Assembly (NCBI RefSeq): GCF_013416325.1
Contig: NZ_JACCGK010000013.1
Span: forward strand, 62,001-126,000
Direction of reading: 5' to 3'
Source of the DNA: Vreelandella sedimenti
Lineage (GTDB): Bacteria > Pseudomonadota > Gammaproteobacteria > Pseudomonadales > Halomonadaceae
Length of the DNA: 64,000 nt
Position numbers and translations under genes: made by a program. This document shows positions 9,008-17,741 of this stretch, one piece after another. Within the stretch, counting starts at the first letter, position 1, and each line of letters begins with the position of its first letter. The notes beneath the pieces were generated by a model, which was not told the origin of the DNA, searched no databases, and was given only the letters and a program-made list of their open reading frames with translations.

Positions 9008-9763
9008 TTAACTTCTAAATAAGCGTGAATACTGGGTTTCGTGCAACGCACTAGCCAGGGCCAAGCCGGGTAGCACCGGGCCTAGTTCATCATCCTCAAG
9101 CACCAGCGCCTGATTAACGGCATTCACTAGCGCTGGGCGCAGTTGTTCAATTACTCGCTGGGCAGCGGTGTGACCAAGCGGCAAGGCTTTACAGGCCACC
9201 GCCAGCTGGTTCTCCAGCCAAGCCCAGGCAAACCCCAGCAGCGTTTGGCGTACGGACACGCCGCGGGCGTGTGCCGTGTAGGCAAACAGCGTTACATAAC
9301 CTGCTTGGGGCGGAAGCAAGGGCAGGAGTATGCCCTCACTTTGCCACTGCTGTTCTTTCGGCAACAAGTCCAGGCTGCCCAGTAGTCGCTTGAGCGAGGC
9401 GCCCAAACGGCTGTCTTCTGCGGCCAGCTCGGCGGTTTCCCGGGTGGCCGCCAGCCACTCATCCCACGCGGCAATTGATTTACGACCTTCTGCCATGTCC
9501 GCCTGGCCAAACGCTTCATACAACCGCGCCAGCACTGGCAGTTCGCAGCGAGTTAAGCCATCTTCTAGCACACCGTTTAGCCACTCGGCGAGGCTGGCTT
9601 CATCACGCACCCAGTCCAGTTCAAAGGCGCTTTCCAGCCCTTGGGAAAAGGCAAAGGCGCCGATGGGCAACGCTGGGCTCACCAACTGCATCAACCCTAG
9701 CAGCGCCAGCTCATCGCTTTGGCTTTCTAGTGCGTTTAGCTCAGTGTGCATGGTGGTGCTCAT
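9008..9763 (-). CDS. ureF: Urease accessory protein UreF
   Basis: Helical accessory protein that joins UreD and UreG in the urease maturation complex. Family motifs include LVSPALPIGAFAFSQGLE near the N-terminus and RLGASLKRLL in the middle. An open frame extends to 9868, but its extra N-terminus is the +1 frame of the His-rich tail of UreE. I therefore start at the ATG at 9761-9763 (251 aa); the ATG at 9749-9751 (247 aa) is equally possible. Both lie inside ureE, whose stop is at 9741-9743. No SD is visible among the CAC/CAT codons, so translation is probably coupled to ureE. Confidence 0.92.
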   Translation of the reverse strand: MSTTMHTELNALESQSDELALLGLMQLVSPALPIGAFAFSQGLESAFELDWVRDEASLAEWLNGVLEDGLTRCELPVLARLYEAFGQADMAEGRKSIAAWDEWLAATRETAELAAEDSRLGASLKRLLGSLDLLPKEQQWQSEGILLPLLPPQAGYVTLFAYTAHARGVSVRQTLLGFAWAWLENQLAVACKALPLGHTAAQRVIEQLRPALVNAVNQALVLEDDELGPVLPGLALASALHETQYSRLFRS

Positions 9764-10292
9764 GCGGGTGGTCGTGGTCGTGTGAATTTTCATGCCCGTG
9801 AGAATGGTCGTGTGAGTGACCATTCCCATGGGAGTGGCTATGCCCGCCCCCCACTTGGTTGTAAGCACCCGGCTCCGGGTCGAACGTTGCGTTGTGGTGC
9901 TCTAGTTCGGCACCTAGCAGCTCAGCGAGCTCTTCCAGCACGTGATCCGGCGGGAAGCGCACCCAGGCGCCCTTTTCGTCTTCACCCAGCGCCAGCTGCA
10001 CGTGGCGGTTGCCTAAGTGGTAAGCCAGCCGCGCCAGCGGTAAGCCAGTACTTACTCGCGCAGTAACCACCGGTTCTACGGCGGCGCAGACGCGTACTAT
10101 CTCACCACTTTCGGCCTTAAGGCCTTCGCCGCTGCGCAGCACTGGGCCGCGATCAAGAAACAACCCCAGCTCACGGCCACTATCGCTTTGGGCTTTTAAG
10201 CGCCCACGGATGCGTAGCTCAAAGGGCAGCGTGAGCGTATCGATAGCGGCGCTCTCCTCTATCGGCCCTAAGCGTTCTATTAGTTTCAGCAT
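9741..10292 (-). CDS. ureE: Urease nickel metallochaperone UreE
   Basis: Dimeric nickel chaperone for urease assembly. An N-terminal peptide-binding domain and a metal-binding domain (YHLGNRHVQLAL, near 90-101; its His is the conserved interface ligand) are followed by a histidine-rich tail from about residue 145. There, roughly 20 His alternate with Ser, Asp and Gly to the end (183 aa). Such tails store or sequester several nickel ions, as in Klebsiella UreE. The 3' end overlaps ureF. A large palindromic element lies between this gene and ureC upstream. Confidence 0.95.
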   Translation of the reverse strand: MLKLIERLGPIEESAAIDTLTLPFELRIRGRLKAQSDSGRELGLFLDRGPVLRSGEGLKAESGEIVRVCAAVEPVVTARVSTGLPLARLAYHLGNRHVQLALGEDEKGAWVRFPPDHVLEELAELLGAELEHHNATFDPEPGAYNQVGGGHSHSHGNGHSHDHSHGHENSHDHDHPHEHHHAH

Positions 10293-10323
10293 TGCTATCG
10301 TCCCGTTGAAATTTTCCGCGGCC

Positions 10324-10422
10324 TAGCCGGGGTAGCCCTGCGTGAGGGCGCTGTAAATACATCCTTGTAAGCTACTTTTGCCATCCATGGCAAAAGACCC
10401 TCACTCCGGGCTACCCCGGCTA
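10324..10422. repeat. Composite palindromic element between ureC and ureE
   Basis: Outer arms TAGCCGGGGTAGCCC (10324-10338) and GGGCTACCCCGGCTA (10408-10422) are perfect complements over 15 bp. GTGAGGG (10342-10348) and CCCTCAC (10398-10404) extend them imperfectly. Inside are two smaller units, TACATCCTTGTA (10359-10370) and CTTTTGCCAT-CC-ATGGCAAAAG (10375-10396), sharing an ATCCnTG core. It resembles intergenic mosaic palindromes seen in gammaproteobacteria, but here it stands inside an operon. It fills most of the 161-bp gap. Confidence 0.75.
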
Positions 10423-10453
10423 ATCTGGGTGTGGAGGCTGAAGTCCCGCCTGT

Positions 10454-12169
10454 TTAGAACAAATGATAACGCTGGGCCAGCGGCAGCTCGGTGGCAGGCT
10501 CGCAGGTTAAAATTTCGCCATCGCAGCGTACTTCATAAGTCTGCGGGTCGACGGTCAAATCGGGGCAGGCATCGTTCAGCTTCATATCCTGCTTGCGCAC
10601 CTGGCGCACGTTTTTGCACGCCGCGAGTTCGCTATTTAGCCCCAGTTTCTCTTTGATGCCCGCATCCAGCGCGGCCTGGCTGACAAAGCTGAGCCGGGTT
10701 TGGCTGGCCGCACGGCCGAAAGCACCAAACATATAGCGGTAGTGCACGGGCTGGGGAGTCGGAATCGAGGCATTAGGATCGCCCATGGGCGCCGCCGCAA
10801 TCATGCCGCCTTTGATCATCATGGCCGGTTTTACGCCAAAGAAAGCCGGTTTCCACAGCACCAGATCCGCCAGCTTACCAACTTCTATCGAACCCACTTC
10901 GTGAGCGATCCCGTGGGTAATCGCCGGGTTAATGGTGTACTTGGCGATATAGCGCTTGGCGCGCAGGTTATCGGCGCCCAGGGCCTCATCTTCCGGCAGC
11001 AGGCCGCGCTGCACCTTCATTTTGTGGGCGGTTTGCCAAGTACGGCAGACCACTTCACCGACCCGCCCCATGGCCTGGGAGTCTGAAGCGATCATTGAGA
11101 TCACGCCCAGGTCGTGGAGGATATCCTCGGCGGCGATGGTTTCGCGGCGAATGCGTGAGTCGGCAAAGGCCACGTCTTCAGGGATATTGGGATCCAGGTG
11201 GTGGCACACCATCAGCATATCGAGGTGTTCGTCGATGGTGTTGACCGTGTAGGGCCGCGTTGGGTTGGTGGATGACGGCAGCACGTAGGCTTTAGAGCAG
11301 GCGGTGAGGATATCCGGGGCGTGGCCACCGCCCGCGCCTTCGGTGTGGTAAGTGTGAATACAGCGCTCTTTGAACGCGGCCAGGGTGTCTTCCACAAAGC
11401 CCGATTCGTTCAGGGTGTCGGTGTGGATCGCCACCTGCACATCGTAGGCATCCGCCACGTTGAGGCAGTTGTTGATTGAGGCAGGCGTGGTGCCCCAATC
11501 TTCGTGCAATTTGAGCCCCATGGCGCCCGCTTGGAGCTGGAGTTCCAGGGACTCAGGCAGGCTGGCGTTGCCCTTGCCCAGAAAGCCAATGTTCATGGGC
11601 ATATCATCTACCGCCTGGAGCATTTTACCGATGTGCCAAGCGCCGGGGGTGCAGGTGGTAGCGTTGGTGCCGGTCGCCGGGCCGGTCCCGCCACCCAGCA
11701 TGGTGGTTATGCCGCTCATCAGCGCTTCTTCGACCTGCTGGGGGCAGATAAAGTGGATATGGGAGTCGATACCGCCCGCGGTCAGGATCTTCCCTTCGCC
11801 GGAAATGATTTCGGTGCCGGGGCCTATGACGATTTCAACATCAGGCTGTACGTCAGGATTGCCTGCCTTGCCAATCGCGGCGATGCGGCCATTTTGAATG
11901 CCCACGTCGGCTTTGACGATACCCCACCAATCCAGAATCAGCGCGTTAGTGATGACGGTATCCATCACTGTGTCGTCGGCGCGCTGGCTTTGGCCCATGC
12001 CGTCGCGGATGACTTTGCCGCCGCCGAATTTCACTTCATCGCCGTAGTGGGTGGCATCCTGTTCGACTTCGATCCATAGCTCGGTATCGCCCAGGCGCAC
12101 GCGGTCGCCCACCGTGGGGCCATACATATCGGCATAGGCTTGCCGACTGATCTTGTTAACCGGTTTCAT
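10454..12169 (-). CDS. ureC: Urease alpha subunit (catalytic)
   Basis: Large catalytic subunit hydrolysing urea to ammonia and carbamate in the cytoplasm. All active-site residues of the Klebsiella enzyme are present at an offset of +3. Nickel ligands are H137 and H139 (GIDSHIHF), carbamylated K220 ([10 protein letters not shown]), H249, H275 and D363; H222 and catalytic H323 (MVCHHLDPN) line the pocket. The 571 aa match the usual 567-572. The ATG overlaps the ureB stop (ATGA, 12166-12169), implying coupled translation. Confidence 0.98.
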   Translation of the reverse strand: MKPVNKISRQAYADMYGPTVGDRVRLGDTELWIEVEQDATHYGDEVKFGGGKVIRDGMGQSQRADDTVMDTVITNALILDWWGIVKADVGIQNGRIAAIGKAGNPDVQPDVEIVIGPGTEIISGEGKILTAGGIDSHIHFICPQQVEEALMSGITTMLGGGTGPATGTNATTCTPGAWHIGKMLQAVDDMPMNIGFLGKGNASLPESLELQLQAGAMGLKLHEDWGTTPASINNCLNVADAYDVQVAIHTDTLNESGFVEDTLAAFKERCIHTYHTEGAGGGHAPDILTACSKAYVLPSSTNPTRPYTVNTIDEHLDMLMVCHHLDPNIPEDVAFADSRIRRETIAAEDILHDLGVISMIASDSQAMGRVGEVVCRTWQTAHKMKVQRGLLPEDEALGADNLRAKRYIAKYTINPAITHGIAHEVGSIEVGKLADLVLWKPAFFGVKPAMMIKGGMIAAAPMGDPNASIPTPQPVHYRYMFGAFGRAASQTRLSFVSQAALDAGIKEKLGLNSELAACKNVRQVRKQDMKLNDACPDLTVDPQTYEVRCDGEILTCEPATELPLAQRYHLF

Positions 12170-12486
12170 TGTTTACCTCCGTCGAGCGCGCCCATTACAT
12201 CGCCGCGAAAACCGTAAATTTCGCGCTTGCCGACAAATGGAATCAGTGTGACTTCGCGGGTCTGGCCGGGCTCAAAGCGAATCGCCGTGCCTGCGGCCAC
12301 GTCCAGGCGAAAGCCTCGGGTTTTGTCGCGATCAAACACCAGCGCCGGGTTGGCTTCGGCAAAGTGGTAGTGGGAGCCAATCTGGATCGGGCGGTCGCCG
12401 GTATTGGCCACCTCGACGCTAATCCGCTCACGCCCCGCGCACAGCTCGATATCACCTTCTTTTAACTTGTACTCACCGGGAATCAT
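12166..12486 (-). CDS. ureB: Urease beta subunit
   Basis: Structural beta subunit of the (alpha-beta-gamma)3 urease. The 106-aa protein begins [19 protein letters not shown]. It contains [22 protein letters not shown] and the family ending [11 protein letters not shown]. The length is standard for separate bacterial UreB. An ATGA overlap links it to ureC downstream. A 106-bp gap holding a nested inverted repeat separates it from ureA. SD GGAG is within the AAGGAGCAAG stretch before the ATG. Confidence 0.97.
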   Translation of the reverse strand: MIPGEYKLKEGDIELCAGRERISVEVANTGDRPIQIGSHYHFAEANPALVFDRDKTRGFRLDVAAGTAIRFEPGQTREVTLIPFVGKREIYGFRGDVMGALDGGKQ

Positions 12487-12506
12487 CTACTTGCTCCTTC
12501 GTATTT

Positions 12507-12574
12507 GTGAGGAGTGAGACGTGAGGGGTGAGGTGTAATCCACTACTACTCACCCCTAACTATTCACTCCTCAC
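12507..12574. repeat. Nested inverted repeat between ureA and ureB
   Basis: GTGAGGAGTGA (12507-12517) pairs with TCACTCCTCAC (12564-12574), and inside it AGGGGTGAG (12524-12532) pairs with CTCACCCCT (12549-12557). A symmetric 6-by-6 internal loop separates the two perfect stems and a 16-nt loop caps them. One more CCCTCAC copy follows at 12575-12581. It may stabilise or process the polycistronic mRNA. No T-run follows, so it is not a typical terminator. Confidence 0.75.
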
Positions 12575-12592
12575 CCCTCACAATTAAACCCC

Positions 12593-12895
<303 letters not shown>

Positions 12896-12932
12896 GGAAT
12901 GTGTCTCCAGCAGTGCATCACGGTGATGCCTA

Positions 12933-13817
12933 TTAGGTTAGCCAAATTCGTGGTGTATGTACTTCCCGCTCGATCCACCGGGGGCGCAGAAGTTGCCAGG
13001 CCTGTTCGCATAACGCCCAGGCTTCGTTACGCGAGTTGCCTAAATAGCGCAGCAGCAGAACACCGTGGCGGACGGTAACCGCCCAGCGCGGATTATCCGG
13101 CAGCGCTTCACGCAAGGCTTCAATGGCAGCAAGCGCATCGGCAATCCCCACCGCCCAGAGCGTGGCCTGCACCGTGGCACCGCCCTGCCCCCAGCGCCCG
13201 GCAAAGCGTGGGTGGAGTGGGTCTAGCGGTTGGCGCTCAAGCCACAGCGGCTTGCCGTCCAGGGTTAAGCGGAAGTGCTGCTCAATACGCCCGGAAACAT
13301 AGGGTAAGTCGCTGGCCGGGCGGCCTAGCGCCATCACCTCCCAACCCAGGCAGCAGGCGCTGCCGTGAAGGTCAATCTGGGTGCGCTGCTCACCCTTGGA
13401 ACCATCAAAGGCGATGGTCTCTTGAGGCAGCCACTCCAGAGTTGCATTATCTTCCACACTTAACCGGGTGTGCTGAGACCATGCCACGCCCTGGCTGTCG
13501 GCTTTATAGAGCTTATTGGCGGCCGGGGTCGTCAGCAGCGCATGGGCACCGCTCTCTACATGGGCACTAATGGTGAGCGCATCACCGCTGACTAACCCGC
13601 CCGGCGGGTGAAGCACATAAACATGACAAGCCTCACTACGCCCTTCGGGATAGAAAGGGCGCTGCACCCGCAGTGGTCCCTGATGGCGCGCCTGCACCAT
13701 GCGAGTAGCACTGTCGCGATGGGCGAAGGTGAGTGCTAACGAAGCCGCCCAATGGCGGCCTGCATCGAAGCGGTGGCCAGAGGCAACGTGTGGTTTGGCG
13801 AGTTCGCACAGGATCAT
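12933..13817 (-). CDS. ureD: Urease accessory protein UreD
   Basis: Scaffold of the UreDFG activation complex, and first gene of the operon. The 294-aa product shows [23 protein letters not shown] in two recognisable parts near residues 52-74, followed by GLVSGD and [13 protein letters not shown], which are diagnostic for UreD. GSKGEQRT and [13 protein letters not shown] follow. The ATG at 13817 has a modest SD (AAGGAA) 14 nt upstream. A sigma-54 promoter lies 44-60 bp upstream of the start. Confidence 0.95.
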   Translation of the reverse strand: MILCELAKPHVASGHRFDAGRHWAASLALTFAHRDSATRMVQARHQGPLRVQRPFYPEGRSEACHVYVLHPPGGLVSGDALTISAHVESGAHALLTTPAANKLYKADSQGVAWSQHTRLSVEDNATLEWLPQETIAFDGSKGEQRTQIDLHGSACCLGWEVMALGRPASDLPYVSGRIEQHFRLTLDGKPLWLERQPLDPLHPRFAGRWGQGGATVQATLWAVGIADALAAIEALREALPDNPRWAVTVRHGVLLLRYLGNSRNEAWALCEQAWQLLRPRWIEREVHTPRIWLT

Positions 13818-13860
13818 GGGTTGCTATCGCTTCCTTTTCACTAAGCCTTTGACATAGGTA

Positions 13861-13877
13861 AGCAATTAATGCGCCAA
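13861..13877 (-). promoter_or_regulatory. Sigma-54 promoter of the urease operon
   Basis: On the minus strand TTGGCGC (13877-13871) is followed by ATTAA and TTGCT (13865-13861). This gives GG-N10-GC spacing, against the sigma-54 consensus TTGGCAC-N5-TTGCA. It is 44 bp before the ureD start. GCACCA-type sites lie 75-121 bp further upstream. Confidence 0.75.
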
Positions 13878-13951
13878 AATGGTGAAAAGCCCTGCTGTGC
13901 GGGCAATGGTAGGGATGAACGGCGGTGACTTGCAGTGCCACGCATCTAGAC

Positions 13952-13998
13952 GCACCAAAACAGCACGATACCAGGCCTCATATGCACCAAATAAATGC
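13952..13998. promoter_or_regulatory. NtrC-like binding sites upstream of ureD
   Basis: Two sequences resemble the NtrC consensus GCACYAWWWTGGTGC. GCACCAAATAAATGC (13984-13998) matches 12 of 15 and GCACCAAAACAGCAC (13952-13966) matches 11 of 15; left half-sites are exact. Similar sites occur at the same distance before the sigma-54 promoter of urtA. The rest of 13818-14044 shows no further signal. Confidence 0.5.
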
Positions 13999-14044
13999 AC
14001 TCACTGCTTATTTAGCACTCAGCTTGCACTCCCTCTTCACACCA

Positions 14045-15406
14045 TTACTGCACAACAACCCGGTCACGCCCGCCGCGCTTCGCTTCATAAAGGGCTTGAT
14101 CAGCCCGCTGCAGGGAGTGGTGATAGTCCGGGTGGCCATCGTGAAGCGTTACCCCCACGCTAATCGTCACGTTAAGCAGCATATCGGCACCAGCGAGCAT
14201 CGGCTCTTTAGCCACCGATTGGCGTAAACGCTCAGCAAATAACCGGCTGCCGTCATGGTCAGTATTGACCAGCACAATCAAAAACTCCTCGCCACCCATG
14301 CGAAACACGTAATCACCCCCACGAGTAGAGCGATCAAGGATGCTCGCCACTTGCTGCAGCACGTTGTCGCCGGCGTCGTGCCCATGAGTATCGTTGATCG
14401 ATTTGAAGTGATCGATATCTACCATCAACAGCGCAAAGCAGTGCTCCGAGTGGCGGGCAATGTCTATTTCGCGGCTAAGCACCACTGACAAAAACTTGCG
14501 GTTAAGCAACCGGGTCAAGCTGTCGCGCCCCGCGTCCAAACCGGAGGCACGCTCTAACACATTGTCGAGCAGCATCAACACCGTGCGGGCGGCATCACGA
14601 ATCTCGCCCAGCGCCTTGAGCCGTTGGTTAATATCCTCATGCTGCAGGGCTTCCAGCCACTCACGATCCACTCGCTGAATATGGTGTGAAATAGTGGCAA
14701 TCTCTGGCACACCCTCGAACGCATGGCACGCTTTATGGAAGTACCACAAACCAAAATCAGAATTGGATAACCGCGGCAGCGTGGCGACATTCTGCTGGGC
14801 GGCTATGGCAAACATCAGCGCATTCTCCCAATTTAACAGCGCCGAACGCTGGCGTTCACGCTCGTCGCCAATGCTCTGGGTGAGTGAAAATAGCTTGTAC
14901 GCCTCTTCGGTGCGCGCATTACGGTCACTGGCCACCGAGTAGGCGTGACTCATGATCTCCATTGCCATATCGATATGGTCGGAGACGTACACCGAGGCAT
15001 CCCCCGGCGATAGCGGGCTTTTGAACGTGGCGTTGATCTGCTCATAAAACGCTTGCTTCAGTTGCCGTGCTCCGTTTAGCACCAGGTTGACCGGAATATC
15101 GATGCGGGCATGCACTTGCCCCACTTTTTCCTGCTGCTCAACCAGGGACTCAAAGTCGGCGTGCTCGACGGCAAACATGGCCTTCAGCCAGCGCCGCATC
15201 GAGGGGTTTAAGCGCTGTGCCACTTGATCGTTGGAGAGAAACAGCGAGGCATGCGGGTCTTCCAGCATCACCTGATAAAAGTGGTCAGCAAATTTTTGGC
15301 AGTAGTGCTCTACCAATGTTTCGACTGCTTGCCGCAACGGTTTGGGCGTGCGCTCCAGAAGCGCTTGCCACTCGGCGGCGAGCTGATGTTTATCTTTATA
15401 GCGCAT
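14045..15406 (-). CDS. Globin-coupled heme sensor diguanylate cyclase (DosC/DgcO-like)
   Basis: Makes c-di-GMP from two GTP under control of a heme sensor. Residues 1-160 follow the globin-coupled sensor fold of E. coli DosC. The proximal heme ligand is probably H99 (VHARIDIP, against VHARIGIP in DosC) and the distal tyrosine Y44 (DHFYQVMLEDPHA). A helical middle domain (about 165-285) leads to GGDEF (about 292-453), with active-site GGEEF and an RGGD inhibitory I-site five residues before it. The length (453 aa) is close to DosC (460 aa). Oxygen sensing is therefore likely but inferred. No phosphodiesterase partner lies beside it. It is transcribed separately from urease. Confidence 0.88.
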   Translation of the reverse strand: MRYKDKHQLAAEWQALLERTPKPLRQAVETLVEHYCQKFADHFYQVMLEDPHASLFLSNDQVAQRLNPSMRRWLKAMFAVEHADFESLVEQQEKVGQVHARIDIPVNLVLNGARQLKQAFYEQINATFKSPLSPGDASVYVSDHIDMAMEIMSHAYSVASDRNARTEEAYKLFSLTQSIGDERERQRSALLNWENALMFAIAAQQNVATLPRLSNSDFGLWYFHKACHAFEGVPEIATISHHIQRVDREWLEALQHEDINQRLKALGEIRDAARTVLMLLDNVLERASGLDAGRDSLTRLLNRKFLSVVLSREIDIARHSEHCFALLMVDIDHFKSINDTHGHDAGDNVLQQVASILDRSTRGGDYVFRMGGEEFLIVLVNTDHDGSRLFAERLRQSVAKEPMLAGADMLLNVTISVGVTLHDGHPDYHHSLQRADQALYEAKRGGRDRVVVQ

Positions 15407-15529
15407 ACCTCACCTGCTTCTTAATTGATCAACAGCCGATATTACACGCCAAGCAGTGCCGTCAACCGAACACAGAACAGGGTTTTAGCGATTAAGCACG
15501 CCAGATACCTTCTCTGCCATGTGCATCAC

Positions 15530-15566
15530 TTGACGACGGCAAAAGCGTCATGCATATCAACTGATA
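15530..15566 (+). promoter_or_regulatory. Promoter and possible autoregulatory operator of the RES/Xre pair
   Basis: TTGACG (15530-15535) is followed after 17 nt by CATATC (15553-15558). The latter overlaps the small dyad TATCA-AC-TGATA (15555-15566), and another TATCA half-site is at 15578-15582. The arrangement suits repression by the antitoxin-toxin complex, but this is inference. Confidence 0.4.
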
Positions 15567-15598
15567 GGCTTTTGAAGTATCAAATGAGGGTTAACGTT

Positions 15599-16048
15599 AT
15601 GGATATCCACTTCACTCAATACCAGCCACCCAAAGCTTTGGCGTCCGGTTTCTGGCAACAAATTGGCTTGCCAGCCAGAGGTCGCAAGTTGCATGAGCTG
15701 TTGCATGAAGGGGTGGAGTATCGTGTTTATCCCCAGATTGCCAATGTATCAGGTATTGAGCAGAAGGCACTGGCGCGTTACGTGGATATTCCCTCTGCTA
15801 CGCTTAACCGTCGCGCCAAATCAGGCCGTTTCAAGATGGCGGAAAGTGACCGGTTGTATCGCTTTGCTGAGCTTTTCAAGGCGGCGCTGGATCTGTTCGA
15901 GGGTGACGTAGAAGGGGCTCGCGCCTGGCTACTCAAACCCAATGCCGGGTTAGGCGGGCGTCGCCCCGTCGAAATGAGCGCCACATCGGCGGAGTATCAA
16001 ACAGTGTTGAATCTGATCGGGCGGCTGGAGCATGGTGTCTCGGCATGA
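15599..16048 (+). CDS. Xre/MbcA/ParS-type antitoxin of a RES system
   Basis: Antitoxin that neutralises the RES toxin encoded immediately downstream and probably represses the operon. The central segment (VSGIEQKALARYVDIPSATL in parts, near residues 48-68) is the helix-turn-helix-like antitoxin domain. The C-terminal DUF2384 region contains FEGDVEGARAWLLKPNAGLGG and reaches into the toxin active site in known structures. A longer frame opens at 15425 without an SD. I take the ATG at 15599 with GAGG 9 nt upstream (149 aa, the family length). Its stop overlaps the toxin start (ATGA). Confidence 0.85.
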   Translation: MDIHFTQYQPPKALASGFWQQIGLPARGRKLHELLHEGVEYRVYPQIANVSGIEQKALARYVDIPSATLNRRAKSGRFKMAESDRLYRFAELFKAALDLFEGDVEGARAWLLKPNAGLGGRRPVEMSATSAEYQTVLNLIGRLEHGVSA

Positions 16049-16509
16049 GCGAGGTCACCGCCTATCGGCTGGTTAAGCGTAAGTTTCAGGAAACAGTGTT
16101 TGATGGCGAGGCCGCACGGCTTTACGGTGGGCGCTGGAATAGCCCAGGGAATGCCTGTGTGTATGTGGCAAGCTCCGAGTCGCTGGCACTACTGGAAATT
16201 ATGGTGAATCTGGAAAGCTATCGGCTGCTCAATGCGTATGCGCTGCTGCGCCTGACGCTATCAACCGACAGTATTCTAAGCGTTGGCGCAGAAGATCTAC
16301 CAGAAAACTGGCAGGAAGCCCCAGCGCCAGCAGAGACCGCTGAACTTGGCGATGGCTGGTTGACCTCAGGCCAAAGTCTGGCACTGGCAGTGCCAAGCGT
16401 GGTCGTGCCGAGAGAGCTCAACTACATGCTCAACCCGGCACACCCCTTATTCGATCAAATCGTCGCGACAGCCGAGGCACGGCCATTTCAACCCGATCCA
16501 AGACTTTGA
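16045..16509 (+). CDS. RES-domain toxin (NAD-degrading family)
   Basis: Toxin of the Xre-RES family, whose characterised members deplete NAD+. The 154 residues show the RES core: AYRLVKRKF at the start, RLYGGRWNSPG near 25-35 with the conserved Arg, Tyr and Arg, the ESLALLE segment near 51-57, and SVVVPRELNYMLNPAHP near 120-137. The gene overlaps the antitoxin by 4 bp (ATGA), the usual coupled arrangement. It is intact and has no mobile element beside it. Confidence 0.88.
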   Translation: MSEVTAYRLVKRKFQETVFDGEAARLYGGRWNSPGNACVYVASSESLALLEIMVNLESYRLLNAYALLRLTLSTDSILSVGAEDLPENWQEAPAPAETAELGDGWLTSGQSLALAVPSVVVPRELNYMLNPAHPLFDQIVATAEARPFQPDPRL

Positions 16510-16632
16510 ACCGGGTGTGGATAACTTAAACCGTTCTTAGCAGATTTCAAAGGCGCGTTAGTAGCCCGTCTTACGTTTATTCCCGCAATACTCAGATACC
16601 CTTTTCAACTCACCTCAGCGTCTTTTATCCGC

Positions 16633-16677
16633 TTGACATTTCATGAATAGCGTCACAAACTTAGCCAAGGCTATACT
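16633..16677 (+). promoter_or_regulatory. MntR-like box over the promoter of the manganese transporter
   Basis: AACTTAGC-CAAG-GCTATACT (16658-16677) matches the E. coli MntR operator pattern AACATAGC-N4-GCTATGTT at most positions. Its right arm contains a -10-like TATACT (16672-16677). A TTGACA hexamer lies at 16633-16638 but is too far from TATACT to be its -35. Manganese-dependent repression is inferred. Confidence 0.6.
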
Positions 16678-16749
16678 TATTTCCTTAGGGTAATCAGTTT
16701 ACATAAAGCAATTTCAATCCATCTACCTCGTGACGAGTCTGGAGCTAAA

Positions 16750-17718
16750 ATGGCAACAAAATATGCCGTGATTCTATTGGGAACGCTTCCTTTAAGTGCG
16801 TTGGCAACTGCCGATGAAACGCCCTTAAACGTGGTGGCAACGATTGGGATGATTGCAGATGTAGCGCAGGAAGTAGGCGGCGAATGCGTTAATGTGGAAG
16901 CCATGATGGGCCCCGGCGTAGACCCCCATCTGTACCAGGCAAGCGCTAGCGACGTGGCCTTGCTGCGGGGAGCCGAACACATTCTCTATTCAGGCTACTC
17001 ATTGGAAGGACAGCTGGGGAGTGTGCTGGAGAATTTCTCGGCACGAACACCCACGCTTGCCGTGGCTCCCGCGTCCATTGATCCGGCGTCGTTGATCACC
17101 GCTCAGGATGTCTACGGGGTCGACCCTCACCTGTGGATGGATGTCTCTTTATGGGCCCAAACACTGCCCACCCTGAGCGATGCATTTAGCGAAGCACGCC
17201 CTGAGTGCGCCACGACGATTAAAACCAATACCGAGCGTTATCAGGCTCAGTTGCTAGCCTTGCATGAGTGGGTTAAAGAGAGCATTGCCAGCATCCCCGA
17301 AGAGCAACGTATTCTCGTCACCGCCCACGATGCATTCAACTATTTTGGCCGTGCCTATGACATTGAGGTGGAAGGGATTCAGGGGATTAGTACCGAAACC
17401 GAAACCGGGATCGCCGATATTCGCAGCATGGCGGATAGCGTTGTTGCCCGTAACGTACCCGCGGTATTTATAGAAAGCACGATCAACCCGCGCACCATTC
17501 AGGCAGTGATTGATGCCGCAAGGCAGCGCGGCCATGATGTGGCCATCGGCGGCCAGCTTTATTCCGACGCCATGGGGGATGAAGGCACGGTAGATGGTAC
17601 CTATATGGGCATGATCTACCGTAACACCCAGCACATTGTCGAAGCGCTAGACGGTTCGCAGGCCCCGCTGCCAAAGGCACTAGATGACTGGGCCAGCGAG
17701 TGGCAACTCACTCAATAA
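16750..17718 (+). CDS. Manganese/zinc ABC transporter substrate-binding protein
   Basis: Periplasmic cluster A-I metal-binding protein (SitA/MntC/TroA/ZnuA fold), 322 aa with an N-terminal signal peptide ending near SALATA. Likely metal ligands are His in GVDPHLYQ, His in GVDPHLWMD, Glu in ISTETE and Asp in GQLYSDAMG. The two-His, Glu, Asp set is typical of Mn/Fe binders. The long His-rich loop typical of ZnuA is absent. With the MntR-like box upstream, manganese is the best guess. The ATPase follows after 23 bp. Confidence 0.9.
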   Translation: MATKYAVILLGTLPLSALATADETPLNVVATIGMIADVAQEVGGECVNVEAMMGPGVDPHLYQASASDVALLRGAEHILYSGYSLEGQLGSVLENFSARTPTLAVAPASIDPASLITAQDVYGVDPHLWMDVSLWAQTLPTLSDAFSEARPECATTIKTNTERYQAQLLALHEWVKESIASIPEEQRILVTAHDAFNYFGRAYDIEVEGIQGISTETETGIADIRSMADSVVARNVPAVFIESTINPRTIQAVIDAARQRGHDVAIGGQLYSDAMGDEGTVDGTYMGMIYRNTQHIVEALDGSQAPLPKALDDWASEWQLTQ

Positions 17719-17741
17719 GCATTCGATAAGGCAGTGCATCC

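Noticed and set aside
9746-10066. Open frame on the + strand opposite ureE/ureF
   Set aside because: It is the antisense of the conserved UreE protein and its His-rich tail; it has no SD and no family resemblance.
15425-15598. Extra 58 residues at the N-terminus of the antitoxin
   Set aside because: The stretch contains the promoter and operator-like dyad, starts at a TTG without SD, and exceeds the family length.
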